A DNA stretch of 64,000 nt from Chaetorhynchus papuensis (lineage: Eukaryota > Chordata > Aves > Passeriformes > Rhipiduridae), in assembly GCA_013396525.1 (NCBI GenBank), contig VWYX01000396.1, positions 62,001 through 126,000 of the forward strand. Direction: 5' to 3'. Position numbers and translations under genes: made by a program. This document shows positions 1-12,895 of the stretch, piece by piece. Every line of letters begins with the position of its first letter. Position 1 is the first letter of the stretch. Under the pieces are notes generated by a model, which saw only the letters and a program-made list of their open reading frames with translations, made no database searches and was not told the DNA's origin.

Positions 1-860
1 TCAAACAGCACATTTGTGAAATATTCAAGCTATCAGGTTACTACCGTGGAGGTAAAAAGAAAAAAAAAATCCTATCTGTCTAGGGACAGACTAAGAACGA
101 AAAAAGTGAAACATTTCCAAATAGAACAAACCAACACCCTTAAACCATCAACAATTTTAACTGTTAATTTGTTCATTGGGTTAGATGCAGCGGCTAAATT
201 TACACCCTGGCATACAAGAACAGGACATGGGAACCGGCACTGAATTGCTTTGAAAACACAAGAACCTCAACCAAACAGTAAGAGGAGTTGCATTCCTTTA
301 AGAAAAGGGTTAGGATTGGAAAACATACATTTTTCACTTCCCATCCATCGAATATTGAAATAAAAGAAGACCCAGAAAATATATTTGCCAACCTTCCAGG
401 CCCATCCAGACCTGTGTAACAAGTTCATTTTCCTATTGACCTCAAAGTACAGCATGGGGAGCCCTCGTAATATTCGCAGAGTGTATTTTTCATTTGCACT
501 AAGCATACACATCAACTCCTGTGTTAAAGATGCAGGCCATCTGCGGCCTGAATTAAGAATACACTCATCGCTCCACAGAAAGCTGCTCAGCTCCTGCAAC
601 AGGAATCAACAACACACAAAGAACAGCGATCCATTTTTCCTGTTCAAACAGAATAAAGTCACGAACACCTCGCAGACTTTCTCTTGATCCCTCCACCCCA
701 TATCCCCGGCAGAGCAACACTAGAACAGCCAAGACCTCCTCATCAGAAGAACAACTCCGCATAGCTTGTGCGTTTTCCTCAGCGGCTTTAATGAAGTCAT
801 TTAGACATCGCTTAAAACGACTGTTCCGATAAGAACCATTCCATAACCCCCGGGAACTTA
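1..860. other. Non-coding flank upstream of the CpG island
   Basis: Moderately AT-rich sequence without a convincing coding exon, repeat family or RNA gene. The short open frames on both strands have no recognisable domain and overlap each other. In mammals an antisense non-coding transcript (KMT2E-AS1) starts from the same promoter region and runs in this direction. A counterpart could lie here, but the sequence alone does not show one. Confidence 0.5.
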
Positions 861-1242
861 ACTTAGAGCAGAGTGCCTTCGCACCGAGCGGGCGGCACTA
901 CCGTGTGCGCACCCGGCTCCCACACTCGGGCGGAGCCAGCAGGCGCCCAGGGGGAACTTTCCCTGGCGGTGGGTAAAGCCTTGCGCAGAGAGGGGGCGGA
1001 ATGGAAAGCTTCCCCCAAGAGCAGCTACACCCTGGAAGTGGGTGGAGAGTAAGGAAAGAAGCGAGAACCTTCCTCGGCAGCAGCTACACCCTCGTGCACA
1101 AGGCTGGTGGGGGAAGGGAACCAGCGCGGGACCGACGACGTTGTGCGGGAGGAGGGGGAGGGAAGCCCGGGCTCTCCCGGGCAGCCGCCGCCGCTGCCTA
1201 AGCCAGCTTGGTCCGCAGCCAAACCCCACAGGAATGCAACGC

Positions 1243-1254
1243 GGTCACATGACC
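1243..1254. promoter_or_regulatory. E-box / M-box type site
   Basis: The 12-mer GGTCACATGACC contains GTCACATGAC, which fits the extended E-box bound by USF and MiT/TFE family bHLH-zip factors. It lies inside the CpG island. Occupancy is inferred from the match only. Confidence 0.45.
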
Positions 1255-1573
1255 TCCGGCGGACGTGCAACTCCCTTCCCTCTCCAGGGACACCCTGCGC
1301 CATCTTGTACTGACGCAGTTACAAAGGCAGGCACGAGTTGCTCCCCTCTCGCTCGTTCCCCACTCCTCTCCGCACAGCCCCGGTACTGTTTGGGAAGGAA
1401 AAGCCCAGGCCTGGTCCTGCTTTCCTTTTCGCCAGCTCTTCAGGGACGGCCTGCCCGCGGAGTCCTCCCTGGCGCCGGGATCATGGCGCCTGTTTTCTCC
1501 CTTTGCCTCCCCCGGCAGCTCCCGACCCTGCCCAGCTGCGGCTGCCCCTGCTGCAGGATGATGTCAGCACCAG

Positions 1574-1617
1574 CCAATCAGGGCGCGCCGGGCCACCCCA
1601 GCCGGCCCGGCCATTGG
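1574..1617. promoter_or_regulatory. Pair of inverted CCAAT boxes (NF-Y type)
   Basis: A forward CCAATCA begins at 1574 and a reverse ATTGG sits at 1613-1617, about 35 bases apart, both in GC-rich context. A further forward CCAATCA starts at 2112. NF-Y sites commonly lie 60-100 bases upstream of start sites in TATA-less promoters. Opposed boxes this close would fit divergent initiation, which is an inference. Confidence 0.45.
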
Positions 1618-1775
1618 CTGCCGCGCCGCTCCCGCCCCCCTCCTGACTCGGGCTCCGCCGCGGTTCGCTGCGGAGCCGCAGCCAAGGCACAAGTGCGGGG
1701 AGGGGAATAGGAGGGGAAGGGGGAAAAAAAAAAACCCTACACAAAAAACCGACAACCAAACCCACCAAGACGCCA

Positions 1776-1785
1776 GCCGCCATTT
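1776..1785 (-). promoter_or_regulatory. YY1-type motif
   Basis: GCCGCCATTT, the reverse complement of AAATGGCGGC, is a near-consensus YY1 site. Its orientation is opposite to those at 3217 and 4817. In many vertebrate promoters such sites sit just downstream of the transcription start. Confidence 0.45.
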
Positions 1786-3216
1786 CGCGCAACAACAGGC
1801 AGAACCCGAGCGAGCAGCCCCAGCCAAGCGCCCTAAGGAGAGAGAGAGAAAGAAACAAGAGACACACGCACAGAAGAGTTAGACAGGAAAAAAATACCCA
1901 TAGACTCCGCCATGATCACAAGACGTTTAATCGCCCCCCCTCCTCCCTCAGACTTAATGCCCCATTACAGCCGCCTCCTCTGCGTCCAACCAGCTAGCAG
2001 ATCCCTTCACCTCGGCTCCCTCCTGCCGCAGCAGCAGCTCTTTAGAGCCCCAAACTCTGTGCCCAAGGTGTGGGGGGACGCTAGTCTATGACGCTGCTGC
2101 TAACTGCTTCTCCAATCACCCGAATGTGGCGGCTCCATCGAGGCAGAGTAAGAGCTGCCAGCCCAGCTTTTATCTGGTGCCCCGAGTTTGCGCACTGAAG
2201 GAGGCTCGCTCAGCCCCTGGTGGGCGTCGAACGAAACCCCAGCCGCCGCCTCCCCTCCCTCAATCAGCCGTATCGCTGGAGGGGCTGCAGCCGGGCAGGG
2301 GAGGCAGGGCGGCGTACGGGTACAGCGGGAGCTGAGAGGCGATACGGTAGCAGGAAGAGGGGCTCCTTACGAATGGCAAAGGCTGTGTCTGCCCTGAAAG
2401 GCTGAGCGAGTTCCTGGCTGTGGCAGCGCCCGCTGGTCTGGATGGAAGGGCGCCATTCCTGCTCCCCGAGCGCTGTTCCCTAAAGGGCAAACGAGGCTCG
2501 TTCGCTGCTTGTCTCGTTCTCTGCAGAACAGAAACGCCTTCAGCGAGTGCTGTCCCACTCGGTTTAGGAAAGAAGCTTTCTCCCACTTGCCTTATATATG
2601 AGTCCTAAACGCTTCAGGGAAGATTCTTAGCCTCGAGTGTGTCACTGAGAGTTTCAGTCAAAACCTCCTGAGCAGGTCTGCAAAAACTCCCGCTCCTTTC
2701 TCTCTCCCCTCTTCCCCACCCCTCATTAAGTTCTTCTGGGTGTGTGAGATCCGGCGGGTCTGCCCGGCTTTTCGCGCAGTTTGGGCCGAAAATGTGCTAT
2801 TTGAGATTCATAAAAAACGAGTACGCCGAGAGCATCGACGGTCGTGAGGAAGAAGTCGGAGGTTGGGGGTGTGAGAGCGGCCGAGGAGGGAGTTTTTGCG
2901 CTTATTCCTCCGAGGATGCAGCTGTGACTCAGACGCCCTCGCTCCCGCCCGCGCTCGGCCCCACAACAGGCCAGGACGGAGCCCCCCCGCCCCTCCCGCG
3001 CGGGCTGCGCCGCCGGGGCTGCGGATCGCCCCCGGCACCGGCCCCCGCTGCAGCCGCCCCTCCTCCGCTGCCCTACTTCCCGCCTCACGGCCCCCCTGCC
3101 CAGCCCCTGCCGCAGTCTGGTGCCGCGGCCGCGCCCAGACCCCCGAGCCGTTCAGCGTGTTGCAAAATGGACTCTGAGGGCTCGGCGGGCGCGGGCTGCG
3201 CTCCCGGCCCGTAAGC

Positions 3217-3227
3217 AAAATGGCGGC
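3217..3227 (+). promoter_or_regulatory. YY1-type motif
   Basis: AAAATGGCGGC fully matches the YY1 core consensus. It lies about 430 bases upstream of the putative first-exon donor. A reverse-oriented CGCCATTTT is at 3309-3317. Confidence 0.5.
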
Positions 3228-3646
3228 TGTTTGGCTTCGCCTTGGTAACCCTGCCCCTGTCAGGCGGGGCGGGTGAGCCCCGTGCAGGGGGAGGGAGGGG
3301 AGAGCGGACGCCATTTTCCCAGAGAGAGGCAGTGACATAGAAGGGAGCGTAGGAGGCTGGAGGGAGGGAGGCACGGGAGCAGCGGCGGCAGCAGCAGCGG
3401 GGTTTGTACACAGGTCCCAGGGCAAAGGCGCCTTTGAGCTGGTCCCTGTAGGGTTCTGCGCACTGAGCTAGGTTTGGGGGGAGGGGGGGGTCTCCTCTTT
3501 CCCTTTTCTTTCTTTTACTAGAGCCTACTGAGGGCAGAGTCCTGACTAGGGTAGGGATATCCGCAGTGGGCTGTTACATTGTTTTGGTTGGGATAGAGAA
3601 GGGGCTCAGCTGAGGGGTCCTGTTGCCTGGCCTGTGACCATTACAG
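3220..3646 (+). other. KMT2E: Putative non-coding first exon of KMT2E (5' end approximate)
   Basis: The sequence around 3641-3652 reads TTACAG then GTGAGTC, a near-perfect splice donor at the downstream edge of the CpG island. It is the best plus-strand donor I see between the island and the ATG exon. I therefore place the end of a 5' UTR exon at 3646. The left end is arbitrary because no start site can be read. Human KMT2E has two non-coding exons before the ATG exon; with 25 coding exons here, a second 5' UTR exon probably lies in 3647-21678, but I could not pick it out. Confidence 0.45.
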
Positions 3647-4816
3647 GTGAGTCTTTGGTTATTCTGCTGTGGGTGCTTTGGGGGAGGGGGAGGTGGAAAA
3701 AGGGAATGAAATGCGACGGGAACGTCTCTTTACCTTCGGTGCGAGTATAACTCCTTCCCACCCTGAAATGTGTTTAATTTCTGTTTAAGTTGCCTTGAAT
3801 TTGCTTTTGCTTTTGTAGGGTTTGGTTAAAAATGGCAGGCTGTCGCTATATCTTATGAATATGGCGGGTTACTGTAACTGGAGGAGCTGAGGAGAATTTT
3901 TTGGCAGTTACGCCAGATTTATGCATTATGCTTGGAAAATGAGCCAAAAGGAGCTATTATGTGACAACATAGGCTTCCTTGGGCTGGCGGTTTTCAGAAC
4001 GGGTTTGTGCGTTATTGGGACTGCGTATTGAGTTTTACGAAGCTTGGGGAAGCCTATTCTTTTCCTCCATCCTGTATATTTTTGCTTTGTGGTACTAAAA
4101 TGGCTCGTTATAGGCCTAATCTCTTTGCTTTCCACACCCCCGCCTCCCCGCCTGCCTCCCTGTTAATATCTCCGCTTCGTGGTGTAACCTGGACAAACGG
4201 AGAGCTGTCCCCAGGAGTTTCTGTGCTAATTTAAAAGGGGATCATACTCCCCACCCCCTTTCTCGAGGTTGTAACTAGTTATAGTGGTGCACCCCTTTCT
4301 TGCTTTAGTTTCTGCAGCCAGCGTTCCTGCTCCCTGGGTGGCATATTTCAATCTCTTTCCTGAAGCAGTAAGTGTTGGTGGGTTAGACCGTATTGCTGCA
4401 GACATAGGGGAGGAGAAACAAACGGTTCACTGTATACTACTAAATAGGGTAGAGAAACATAATATAGCCTGATTATAAAGGTCCTGTATTCCCCCATACT
4501 CGGCTATTGGGGAATGTGCGGTGTCTGAAAGCCCTGAGGTCCCTGAAATGATACATACTACGTGTCGTCAAAAGCAGAAGTTCAGTGCTGCATCTAGATT
4601 TAGGAATGTTTTAGTCCGTTTATTTGCAGTACCTTAAAGGAATAATAACGAAGCGGTTTTGTTACTCAGGGTTCAGATCAGAGAAAAGCAGGAGATATCC
4701 ATGGCAGTACTTACAATGCATGATTAATTGATTATGATCACTATACTTTTAAAATTACTTTTAAAAAAATGTGGAGCAAATTTATTAATTTCCCTCTTTT
4801 GTCCTTTAGAGATTCT

Positions 4817-4828
4817 AAAAATGGCGGC
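4817..4828 (+). promoter_or_regulatory. YY1-type motif in intron 1
   Basis: AAAAATGGCGGC is a second exact YY1 core, in the first intron about 1.2 kb past the putative first-exon donor and outside the GC-rich island. Intron 1 also has looser ATGGC-type matches at about 3830, 3861 and 4100. Confidence 0.4.
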
Positions 4829-7800
4829 CTCAGGCTGATGTTGTGGTAATCTAATCAGCTCGGGTCCTCCACACCCCATGCGGTGCGTTTGTCTGCAGCA
4901 TATTAGTGTCTTACTATGTTTAAATGAAAAGGCTGTTCCCTTCAAATAACGTACAAAACATCTCTTGACTTTACTGCGATTTAAAAATGCTGTGTTCCAG
5001 CTGATTAATTTTATTGGTTATGTGTGTGAAAGGCAAGTGAACGAGACCACTCTTGTCGGGGAGAAGGGGGGTGGAAAGAGGCAACAGACTCAAGCAGCTC
5101 CTTCGAGGGGTGTGTGTATGGTGCTGTAAGGTAATATGTATGTCACTTTAGTAAATTGGAAAAGCTCCCGCGTTTGCGATCAGTACTGTCCTATGTCTGC
5201 CTTACTAATGATATAAAATCAGTAATATTTATCAACACGAGTAGTGGATTAAGATCACTGAGACAGTCAGCTAAATTCTTCGTGGAAACACATTTGTGAA
5301 CCTCACGTTCATCTTCCAGGAAATACCTTCACTGGACATCAGTGTAGTAATTCCATGTACTCCTAGTTTGAGAATACAGAATGAATTTAAGGGAATAACG
5401 CATGCAAGATTATAACCTGTTACCTTATTTAAAGACATGGAATTTCTTGCTGCCGTGTAATCTTGGTATTACAATTTTTTCTTCAATTTATTTTGTATAT
5501 TGCCGTATAAATTGTATATGTGGTAATACACATACAAATACTGAGGGAAGGTGCCATTTGTAACCTCTAATTTTTTTCCTAAATGAAATATGAACCTTTT
5601 AGTATCACCACTATAAATATGTTTGAGTGGGGGGAAGGGAGGTCACAAGGATTCATTATTTGGTAGTTGGTGTAGTGTACTGTGATACATATTATAGAGG
5701 CTGCAAATTGTATGTTTTAAGCCACAATAACAAAAAATAATTTTTCACCTTTTTTTTAATGCCTTTCTTTAATCTCATCCTTTAAATTAATGAGATATTA
5801 ATTCCTATTCCAGTATAGTTTTAGAACCTTCTGGATTTAAGCAATCAGAAGTGATATTGAAGGTACTGAAGTGGCAAAGCTGTCTTCAGTCTCTGACGAA
5901 TTTTAATTTGGATACCATTTAGAAACACTGGTGTGGGATTTAAGGTCTACCTAAAATTGAACAGTAAGATAGTTAGACGTTTAGGGTGTTGTTAATGCAT
6001 ACCTTTAGTGTTTTTTGAGGCCAAAGGCTGAGTGATTTTGTTAATTCTCTAGTAATGCATGTTTCCATCATCTTTATTTATATAAATGTGATTTTTTCCC
6101 TATATCATGTCTTATTCTCTTTATTTAAAAGTACGCAAGAAAAAGTCTAAAGCGTATATGGACCTTTATGGAAACCTTTTGCCTTTTTTCTTTCCTCTCC
6201 TTCAGTTGAAAGCTCCTGTTCTTGATTTTTTTTCTGACATTGTGACTTAGAGGGCTATATAGTCTGCAGCTCTTCATGGCCTCTGTCATGTTCTCGAACA
6301 GACATCTGATTCACAATTAGAGAAAAATAACTTTGTACACTTTACAGAAAGTGTTTGGGGGAAGGTAATGAAATAGCCCCAAGAATACTAATTTTCAAAT
6401 TTTACAGCTTGTTTTCTGCACTGAGAACCTCTTGGGAATTTAGAGATATCTTCCCGAGTTTTCCTGTAAGAGTTTTAATGAGTCAGTTTGCCTTCGTGAC
6501 TCCATTTCTCCATTTGTAAAAACAGATCTGTGATTTGTTTTAAGGAGATAAGTCTACAAAACAAATTCTACTCTTATTTTTTAACTCCGTTGATGTTTTT
6601 ATTTATATATTCATAAAGAATTAAATACCCCCCTCCCCCAAAACTAATACAAACCTCTTGAAAGGGAGAAGGTTTGAAATCTAAATTTCTTTTTTTTTTA
6701 AGATATGTTTCTTTTCCACAAACACTGTGTTACAAATGCAGTGGTATGGATTGAAGTTATCAAACCATTTATGTGTCTTGAAGCTTTTCATATCTGAAGG
6801 AAAAATTTGCTTAACTGTCACGTAGCCTTTTGGGTGAGTGTTTTTGCTGTTTGGGAAATTCCAGAGGGGAAATAATACTGACTCTTTAGACTAAACCTAG
6901 GGAAAGTTTCTCTTAGGACTCAGTAACCTCTTCAGGTTACTTTGACGTAATGCAGCTCCTGATTTCTCTTGGAGAGTTTCAGCACACACAGCTATTAAAG
7001 TTCTGTTGGAAAGCAGCAGAAATACAGAAATCAATGTCACACTGAAGGCCGTAGTGTTTCTCCGGTTCTGATCTTGGTTTGACTAAGGACAGTCTTAATT
7101 TTGCATGCATGCTAATACTAATTTTAGTAAGGACTATTTGTGGGACTGAGTTAAGGAGTGGTGTATGTAATTGTGGAATCGTGTATTGTTCTAACTAGAT
7201 TAATGTAAATGAAGGTTTAATTAAAGTATTTTGCTGTTGTCACGTGATATTCTAACAAAATTTAGTATGAGGGGTACAGATCGGTGAAGATATAAAATAG
7301 AACCCAATTCAGACTTCTGCAGGGATCCTAAAGAAGTGCATCTATGTTATTTGCCTCGTGACTTCCATACAAATGAGCATTTGTGAATCTCTCAAAAGCA
7401 AATTTCGTTGGACAGTGTTTTTTCAACAGGTACACTGTTTAGGTGTTTCCACCATGCAAATAGTAGTTTTGATTTATTGCTGGGAGTGACACTTAAGGCA
7501 TCTCTGGGGGGAAAAAAAGTTCCAGCAAATGCAGAATGTGGATTAGGGAAAAAACTCTCAATTCCATGCTTCTAAATTCTGGATTATTTAAAATATTAAT
7601 TATAGTGGGCTTTTGAATTGTGCAAGGTGGATATTTCTGTCTACTTCAGCGTTCACATTTTCTTAGTAACCAAAGGATTGTACCTACAAAACCTGATTTC
7701 TTTGAGGATCCAAAATTCTGCTCATGACCTTCATATTACAGAAAAAACCTGCTGTAGTTGTGTTCAAAGAAAAACTGCTGTTACCTTTAAGGCATAACAA

Positions 7801-8598
7801 ACAAGTACTTAAAAGAAACCTTTTCAACGTTTCATAGACTTGCTGGGAGATACTGACATTATTTCTATTTCCTCTTGCAAATCTTAATGTGTTAATGAAA
7901 CAGGCAAGATTTTAAGCTGTGTTGGTTGTTAGAAAATTTTAATAATTAAGGTTATCCGCAAACCTTTGAAGACAATTTTGTTGTACAGAGTATTTTTTAA
8001 CATGCTTGACCTAAGTGTTTTTGTATATTACTTTTCAGAATTAAAATATGGGTAAGAACTATGGTAGGTCAGTGTCCATTCAAGTTAGGTATTTCAAAAG
8101 TGCATGTGAAGAATATATTATAGTAACACACAGATTGCACCCTGTGCAAGTAGAGTGTGTTTGTTACTTTTGCGTATTGTATTACAAGAGTGCTATCTCT
8201 TGTTCCATGTGATAGTTCATACACTGCCTAGGTGGAGATCCAGTGCTGTAAAACCTAGGTGAGACTTGAAAGGGACCAGCAATTTTGCAAATCAGGCACT
8301 TGCCAAAATAGTATTGTTCCTGGTTTTACGGTTAGCACTTGGGTAGTGTAGATACAAAAATTTCATACTGCAAGCTCAGGTTAAGGAAAACTTTGCTATT
8401 TTATTCTCATTTGTAGTTGTGTTTTGTATATTTGATACCGTTGTAATCTAGGTAATCATTCACTTTTATATCTTCATCGCAAAAAAAAATGGCCATCAAG
8501 TTCAAAGACGAGATGATAAGACTAAATTTTAATGACATTATTGTACTTTATATTGCAATTTAAGAAGGAAGATATATAATCTGTTGTTGGCCCCCTTA

Positions 8599-9690
8599 TC
8601 ATAGAATGGTGTGAGTTGGAAAGGACCTTCAAAATCACCTTGTTCCAGCGCCCTTGCCATGGGCAGTGACTCCTTCCACTAGACCAGGGTGCTCAAAGCC
8701 TCATCCAGTCTGGCCTTGGACTTCCAGGAATGGGACATGCACTGCTTCCCTGGGCAACCTGCTCCTAGTTCCTCAGCACCCTCACAGTAAAGAATTTCTT
8801 CCTACCATCTAGTCTAAATCTTTCATCTTTTGGTTTAAAACTCTTCCCCCTTGTTCTATCACTATCTACTCATGTAAAAAGTCACTCTCCCTCTTCTTTT
8901 ATAAGCCCTATCTGGGTACTGAAAGGCTTCATTGAGGTGTTCAGAGTCTTCTCTTTTTCAGGCTGAATAACCCCTGTTCTCTCAGCCTGTCTTTGTAGGA
9001 GAGGTGCTCGGCCCTCTGGATTATCTTTGTGACCTCCTCTGGATCTGTTCTAACAGGTTCACTTCTTTCTTGTGTTGTGGACCCCAGAGCTTGATGAACT
9101 GCAGGTGGGATTTCTTGAGAATGGAGTAGAGGGGCAGAATCACCTCTTGACCTGCTGCTCACGCTGCTTTTGATGCAGCCGAGGGCATGGTTGGCTTTCT
9201 GGGCTGGGAGCACACACTGCTGAATTGTGTTGTGCTGCTTGTGAACCAGTGCCTGCAAGCCTCTGTGCTCCTCAGGCCTGTTCTCCACCCATTCTCTGCC
9301 CAGTACTTGTGCTTCAGATTGCCGTGACAGAGGTGCAGCACCTTGCACTTGGCTGTGTTGAAATTCATGAGGTTCACACAGGCCCACCTCTCAAGTGTGT
9401 CAGGGTCCCTTTGGATGATACCACTTCCCTCCAGAGTGTTGGCCACATCACAGAGCTTCATGTTGTTGACAAACTTCCTGAGAGTGTGTTTAATCCATGT
9501 CGCCAACAAAGATTTTAAACGGCGGTGGTCCCAATACCAGTTCATGAGGAATGGCACTCATCACCTGTCTCCTCTTTGGCATCAAGCTTGACAGCTTGCA
9601 ACTTGTACGACTGCAACCATGCAGCCAGTTCCTTATGCACCAAATGGTCCATCCATCACATTGCTGTCTCTCCATTTCAGAGTTAAGGAT
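8599..9690 (-). mobile_element. CR1 LINE fragment, antisense, with reverse-transcriptase remnant
   Basis: The plus strand opens with ATCATAGAATGG then GTTGGAAAGGACCTT, the reverse complement of a CR1 3' end. Reading the minus strand leftward from about 9690 gives decayed CR1 ORF2 pieces: LGPPPFKIFVGDMD (RT palm region), then TLERWACVNLMNFNTAKCKV, then EHLSYKDRLREQGLFSLKKR. They fall in different frames, so the copy is dead. It is 5'-truncated, the usual outcome of target-primed integration. CR1 is the main LINE family of birds. The 5' boundary is approximate. Confidence 0.9.
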
Positions 9691-12600
9691 GTTGTGCAGA
9701 ACAGTTATTTATCAGTCACAGAAACTGATGAAACTAATAGCCTGTATTTGCCACTTGAGAATTTAAAATTGTGTACAGGATGGTAGATTTGGGTCTTTTA
9801 CCCTGAGGAGTTCTGAATATTTGAATTTGTTTTGTGTTCATTACTCTAACTCCTAAATTGATAGGCTAAAGATACTTTTTAACTCTCAGGTTGCCTTGAG
9901 TAGACAGAGGTATCTAACTTCTAATTAGAATGGTTATAGTGAGACTGCGTTGAAAACTGTATCACAAGGCAGATGATATTCCAAGTCTAGACCTGGAATC
10001 CTGTTTTAACTATTGGTTTAAAGAAACTTTTCCAATAAGGAGTGGTTTTAGTCAGTTCTGCTTAAACTGAAGACTTGAGAATTACAGCAATTTATATATA
10101 GCTTTTGAGGAAGGTACAGAGTAATTACGTGTCTCCTTTGGTTTCCAAAACTATCATTCTAGAACTGTGGAAGAAACATGAATAGTTTATATATAATTCA
10201 TAAACAATACAGTAGTTATTTTACTGGCGATAGGGGTAAGGTTCCTCCCTCAAATGCCTTACCAAGTAATTCCACTGATTTTTTAAATTTCTTTTGCTTA
10301 GAATAGGAACATTTGATGTGAGTCTTTAATACCTTTAGCATTATGCAGGATTTTTATGAATGACTGTGTTGCGGGGTTCTTTTAAATGTTTGTTCTCTGT
10401 CTTACTTTCCAGTCATATCTTTTGTGCTGAAAGACAAATAAAAGCCAAACACTGCATCTTTTTGTCCCCTTCTGTGTGGCAGTAGTGGTGAAAATTTAAA
10501 AGCCGTGTGTTGAGCTTCCACTGGTGGGCAGAATTTCTTTGTGCTTAAAGATTAGGTATTTTCTATCTCTGTTACTACAGTTGAAAATAAGTATTGAAAC
10601 CTCCATTAAAAACACAAAGCTATAGAGTTAAAATGCATGGAATCTAAATTTCCTAACCCAAATAATACAGTTTGGGAAGATAATTGCAATTGAAAATAAA
10701 TTGGGGTTTGTTTTCCTGAAAGTAGGAAAGATCTTTTGATCTTCACAGTTCAGGCTTTTTTGTGTGTGTCCTTGAACATGATATAGTCCCTCCATCTGTT
10801 CCCTCATCTTTTCTTGCCAGTACCCTCCCCAAGTTTTTGTAAAGAACATTGAAATACTGCCAAATTGTTACCAAAAAATATAGTCTAGGTTGAACTGTAG
10901 TTAAAAATACACAAAGGAGTTCTTGTAACTGCCAGAAAAAATTAAAAGTTTGTGTTTGAAAGACTGTGACTTTGACTTGATTCTGTTTAGATTCCTAGGC
11001 CTAAGTGTAGCAGTTAGGTGAATGTCTACAAATTGCTTCCATGAGTAAAAGTAGAAGCACTGTTGAGCTAGTTAGGTAAATCAAATGTCATGGATTAAAA
11101 AGAGGAGCTAGTTTTTGGAATCCACATAAATGAAAACATATCAAAACAAAAATATGTTTAGCTGAAGTGTCAGACTTGAAATAAGTCAAAAGAATTTACT
11201 TCTTTTGTAGTAGGTAGCTAATAATTCCAGTAGGCCCCCAAGTCTTACTAAGCAGCATAGAAAAAATTAATTAATTTATTTGATTTAATGAAGCCAGCAA
11301 AATGTTTATAGTGTTGAAGGCAACACCAATGTCTATTTTTAGCCACATGTTTTTCCCCCCCAGAATCTGTACTTGTTGGGAGGAATATTGGTGACTGAAT
11401 TGCCATGAGGTATACTGTTATATTTAATAAAAAATAAATAGACTTATCCCATACAGTTGCAGACATGAATTAGAATTCTTACAGAATGTGGACTGTATCT
11501 ACTTGCAGAAAGCCTTTATATTTTGGGATACTTGTCAAGAATAACAACGTAAGGTAACAGATGTAATGTTTTCTTGGAGAGTAATTGCTAAGTCACAGGC
11601 ATTTTGTCTAAATTTAATCAACTGCTTTTTATCATTTTGTGCTAGATGTAGAAATAAACATTTGCAGTAAAATAGCTGACGCAAAAAATGACATAAAACC
11701 AAGATATTTTTACTGGGAAATTACGTTATTAGTGTTCTTAGCCTTTAAATTTTTCATTAAAGGCATTTTACATTCTCAGTGATATACCATAGCAAGCTGA
11801 TGTTAGGTAGCTAATGTATACTTCTTCAAGCAATAAGCGATACTGCTATGAAAAAATAATTTTTCTCTTACTCCTCTTCATGTGCTGTACTTGTTTTGTA
11901 TTTTACAGTTCCTTGACTCTCCAGCTCAAATAATTGATGATTTTTGAATGGCTAGGCCTTTTTGTGTGACGTATTTTCAGTTGTATAGCAGGTATTTAGT
12001 AAACTTAGAGACATCAAGCAACTGGCAGTTAATTTTCAATCTTGGGCATTGAGTTCTGCAAATCAAAATCTCTAAGCATGGTGTTTGTTAGTATATCTCT
12101 ACTTTCTGCTTCTTTGATAGATTTCTGTCCAATAAACTAATTCTTATTCTTTCTGTGACTGCTTTTACCTTTATTTCCCTTCTACCACTCATTCTTTTTC
12201 TCTTCCTAGTCCCATATTTTGTCTAACTTCCACTGAGAGAAGAAAAGGAGTGAAGAGAGTGAAGAGGTAAGGGCAAGTCTTCATGTTTTAAGGGACTGAC
12301 GTAAATATTTGAGGAAGAAACCTTGCTTTCACTCACGAGAATAAGCAAGTGCAGCACTGTTGGACCAGATAATAAAGGAAAATAGCTTATGTCCAGTGGA
12401 AAGCAGCTTTGCTGTATAGCAGAGACTTGGCTAAACTGGCAGACTGACTCTTGGTTTGTACTTAAAAGCGTGGCTTGCTCTGTACAGATTAGAGTCTGTG
12501 TAGTGCATGTTATGACCTGTGTACTGATGGAAACCTTGTTACATGATGGTAACTCAAACTTTTTATGCATATATCTTGGATACCGTGAAGGAGACAGGGT

Positions 12601-12728
12601 TTTTTATTTCTTTGTTTTAGATACTATGACCAATTCATAAAGTTTGGCTGTAATTCCAAATGTGACTGTGGTCTTTGTTGAATGTAAAATCCTGTGTTTG
12701 TCTCAGGATGTTCATAAGCCAAAACAGT

Positions 12729-12895
12729 TTGCCCAGAGAAGTTGCGGATGCCCCACTGCTGGAAGTGGTGAAGGCCGGGTTGGATGGGGATCCTAAACAA
12801 CCTGGTAGCAGGTGTCCCCTACCCGTGGCACGGATGTTGGAACTGGATGATCTTTCAGGTCCCTTCTAACCCAAGCCATTCTGTGATTCTGTGCT
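12729..12895 (+). mobile_element. CR1 LINE 3' end fragment
   Basis: Starts around TTTGCCCAGAGAAGTTG and runs through the typical CR1 3' segment (GGTTGGATGGGG, then GAACTGGATGATCTTTCAGG, TCCCTTCTAACCC) to the short terminal repeat ATTCTGTGATTCTGTG. It is a heavily 5'-truncated sense-strand copy of about 165 bases without coding capacity. The terminal octamer-like repeat fixes the 3' end near 12895. Confidence 0.88.

Larger units (their letters stand above)
870..3480. promoter_or_regulatory. KMT2E: CpG island, probable KMT2E promoter (possibly bidirectional)
   Basis: About 2.6 kb that is strikingly GC- and CpG-rich against its AT-rich flanks. It holds CCAAT boxes in both orientations, an E-box, and YY1-type ATGGCGGC motifs on both strands, with no evident TATA box. 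This is the usual make-up of a housekeeping-type vertebrate promoter with dispersed start sites. It lies upstream of the first KMT2E exons, and a strong donor follows at 3647. Motifs on both strands would suit divergent transcription. The exact start site cannot be read from sequence. Confidence 0.8.

Noticed and set aside
1042..1710. 222-codon open frame in the CpG island
   Set aside because: Same cause as above; composition follows GC content, and it competes with long frames on the opposite strand.
2744..3214. 156-codon open frame in the CpG island
   Set aside because: GC-rich DNA has few stop codons, and overlapping frames of similar length exist on the other strand. The translation is Pro/Ala/Arg low complexity with no known domain.
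8941..9557. Apparent protein-coding frames on the minus strand
   Set aside because: They are decayed pieces of CR1 ORF2 in shifting frames, not a host gene.
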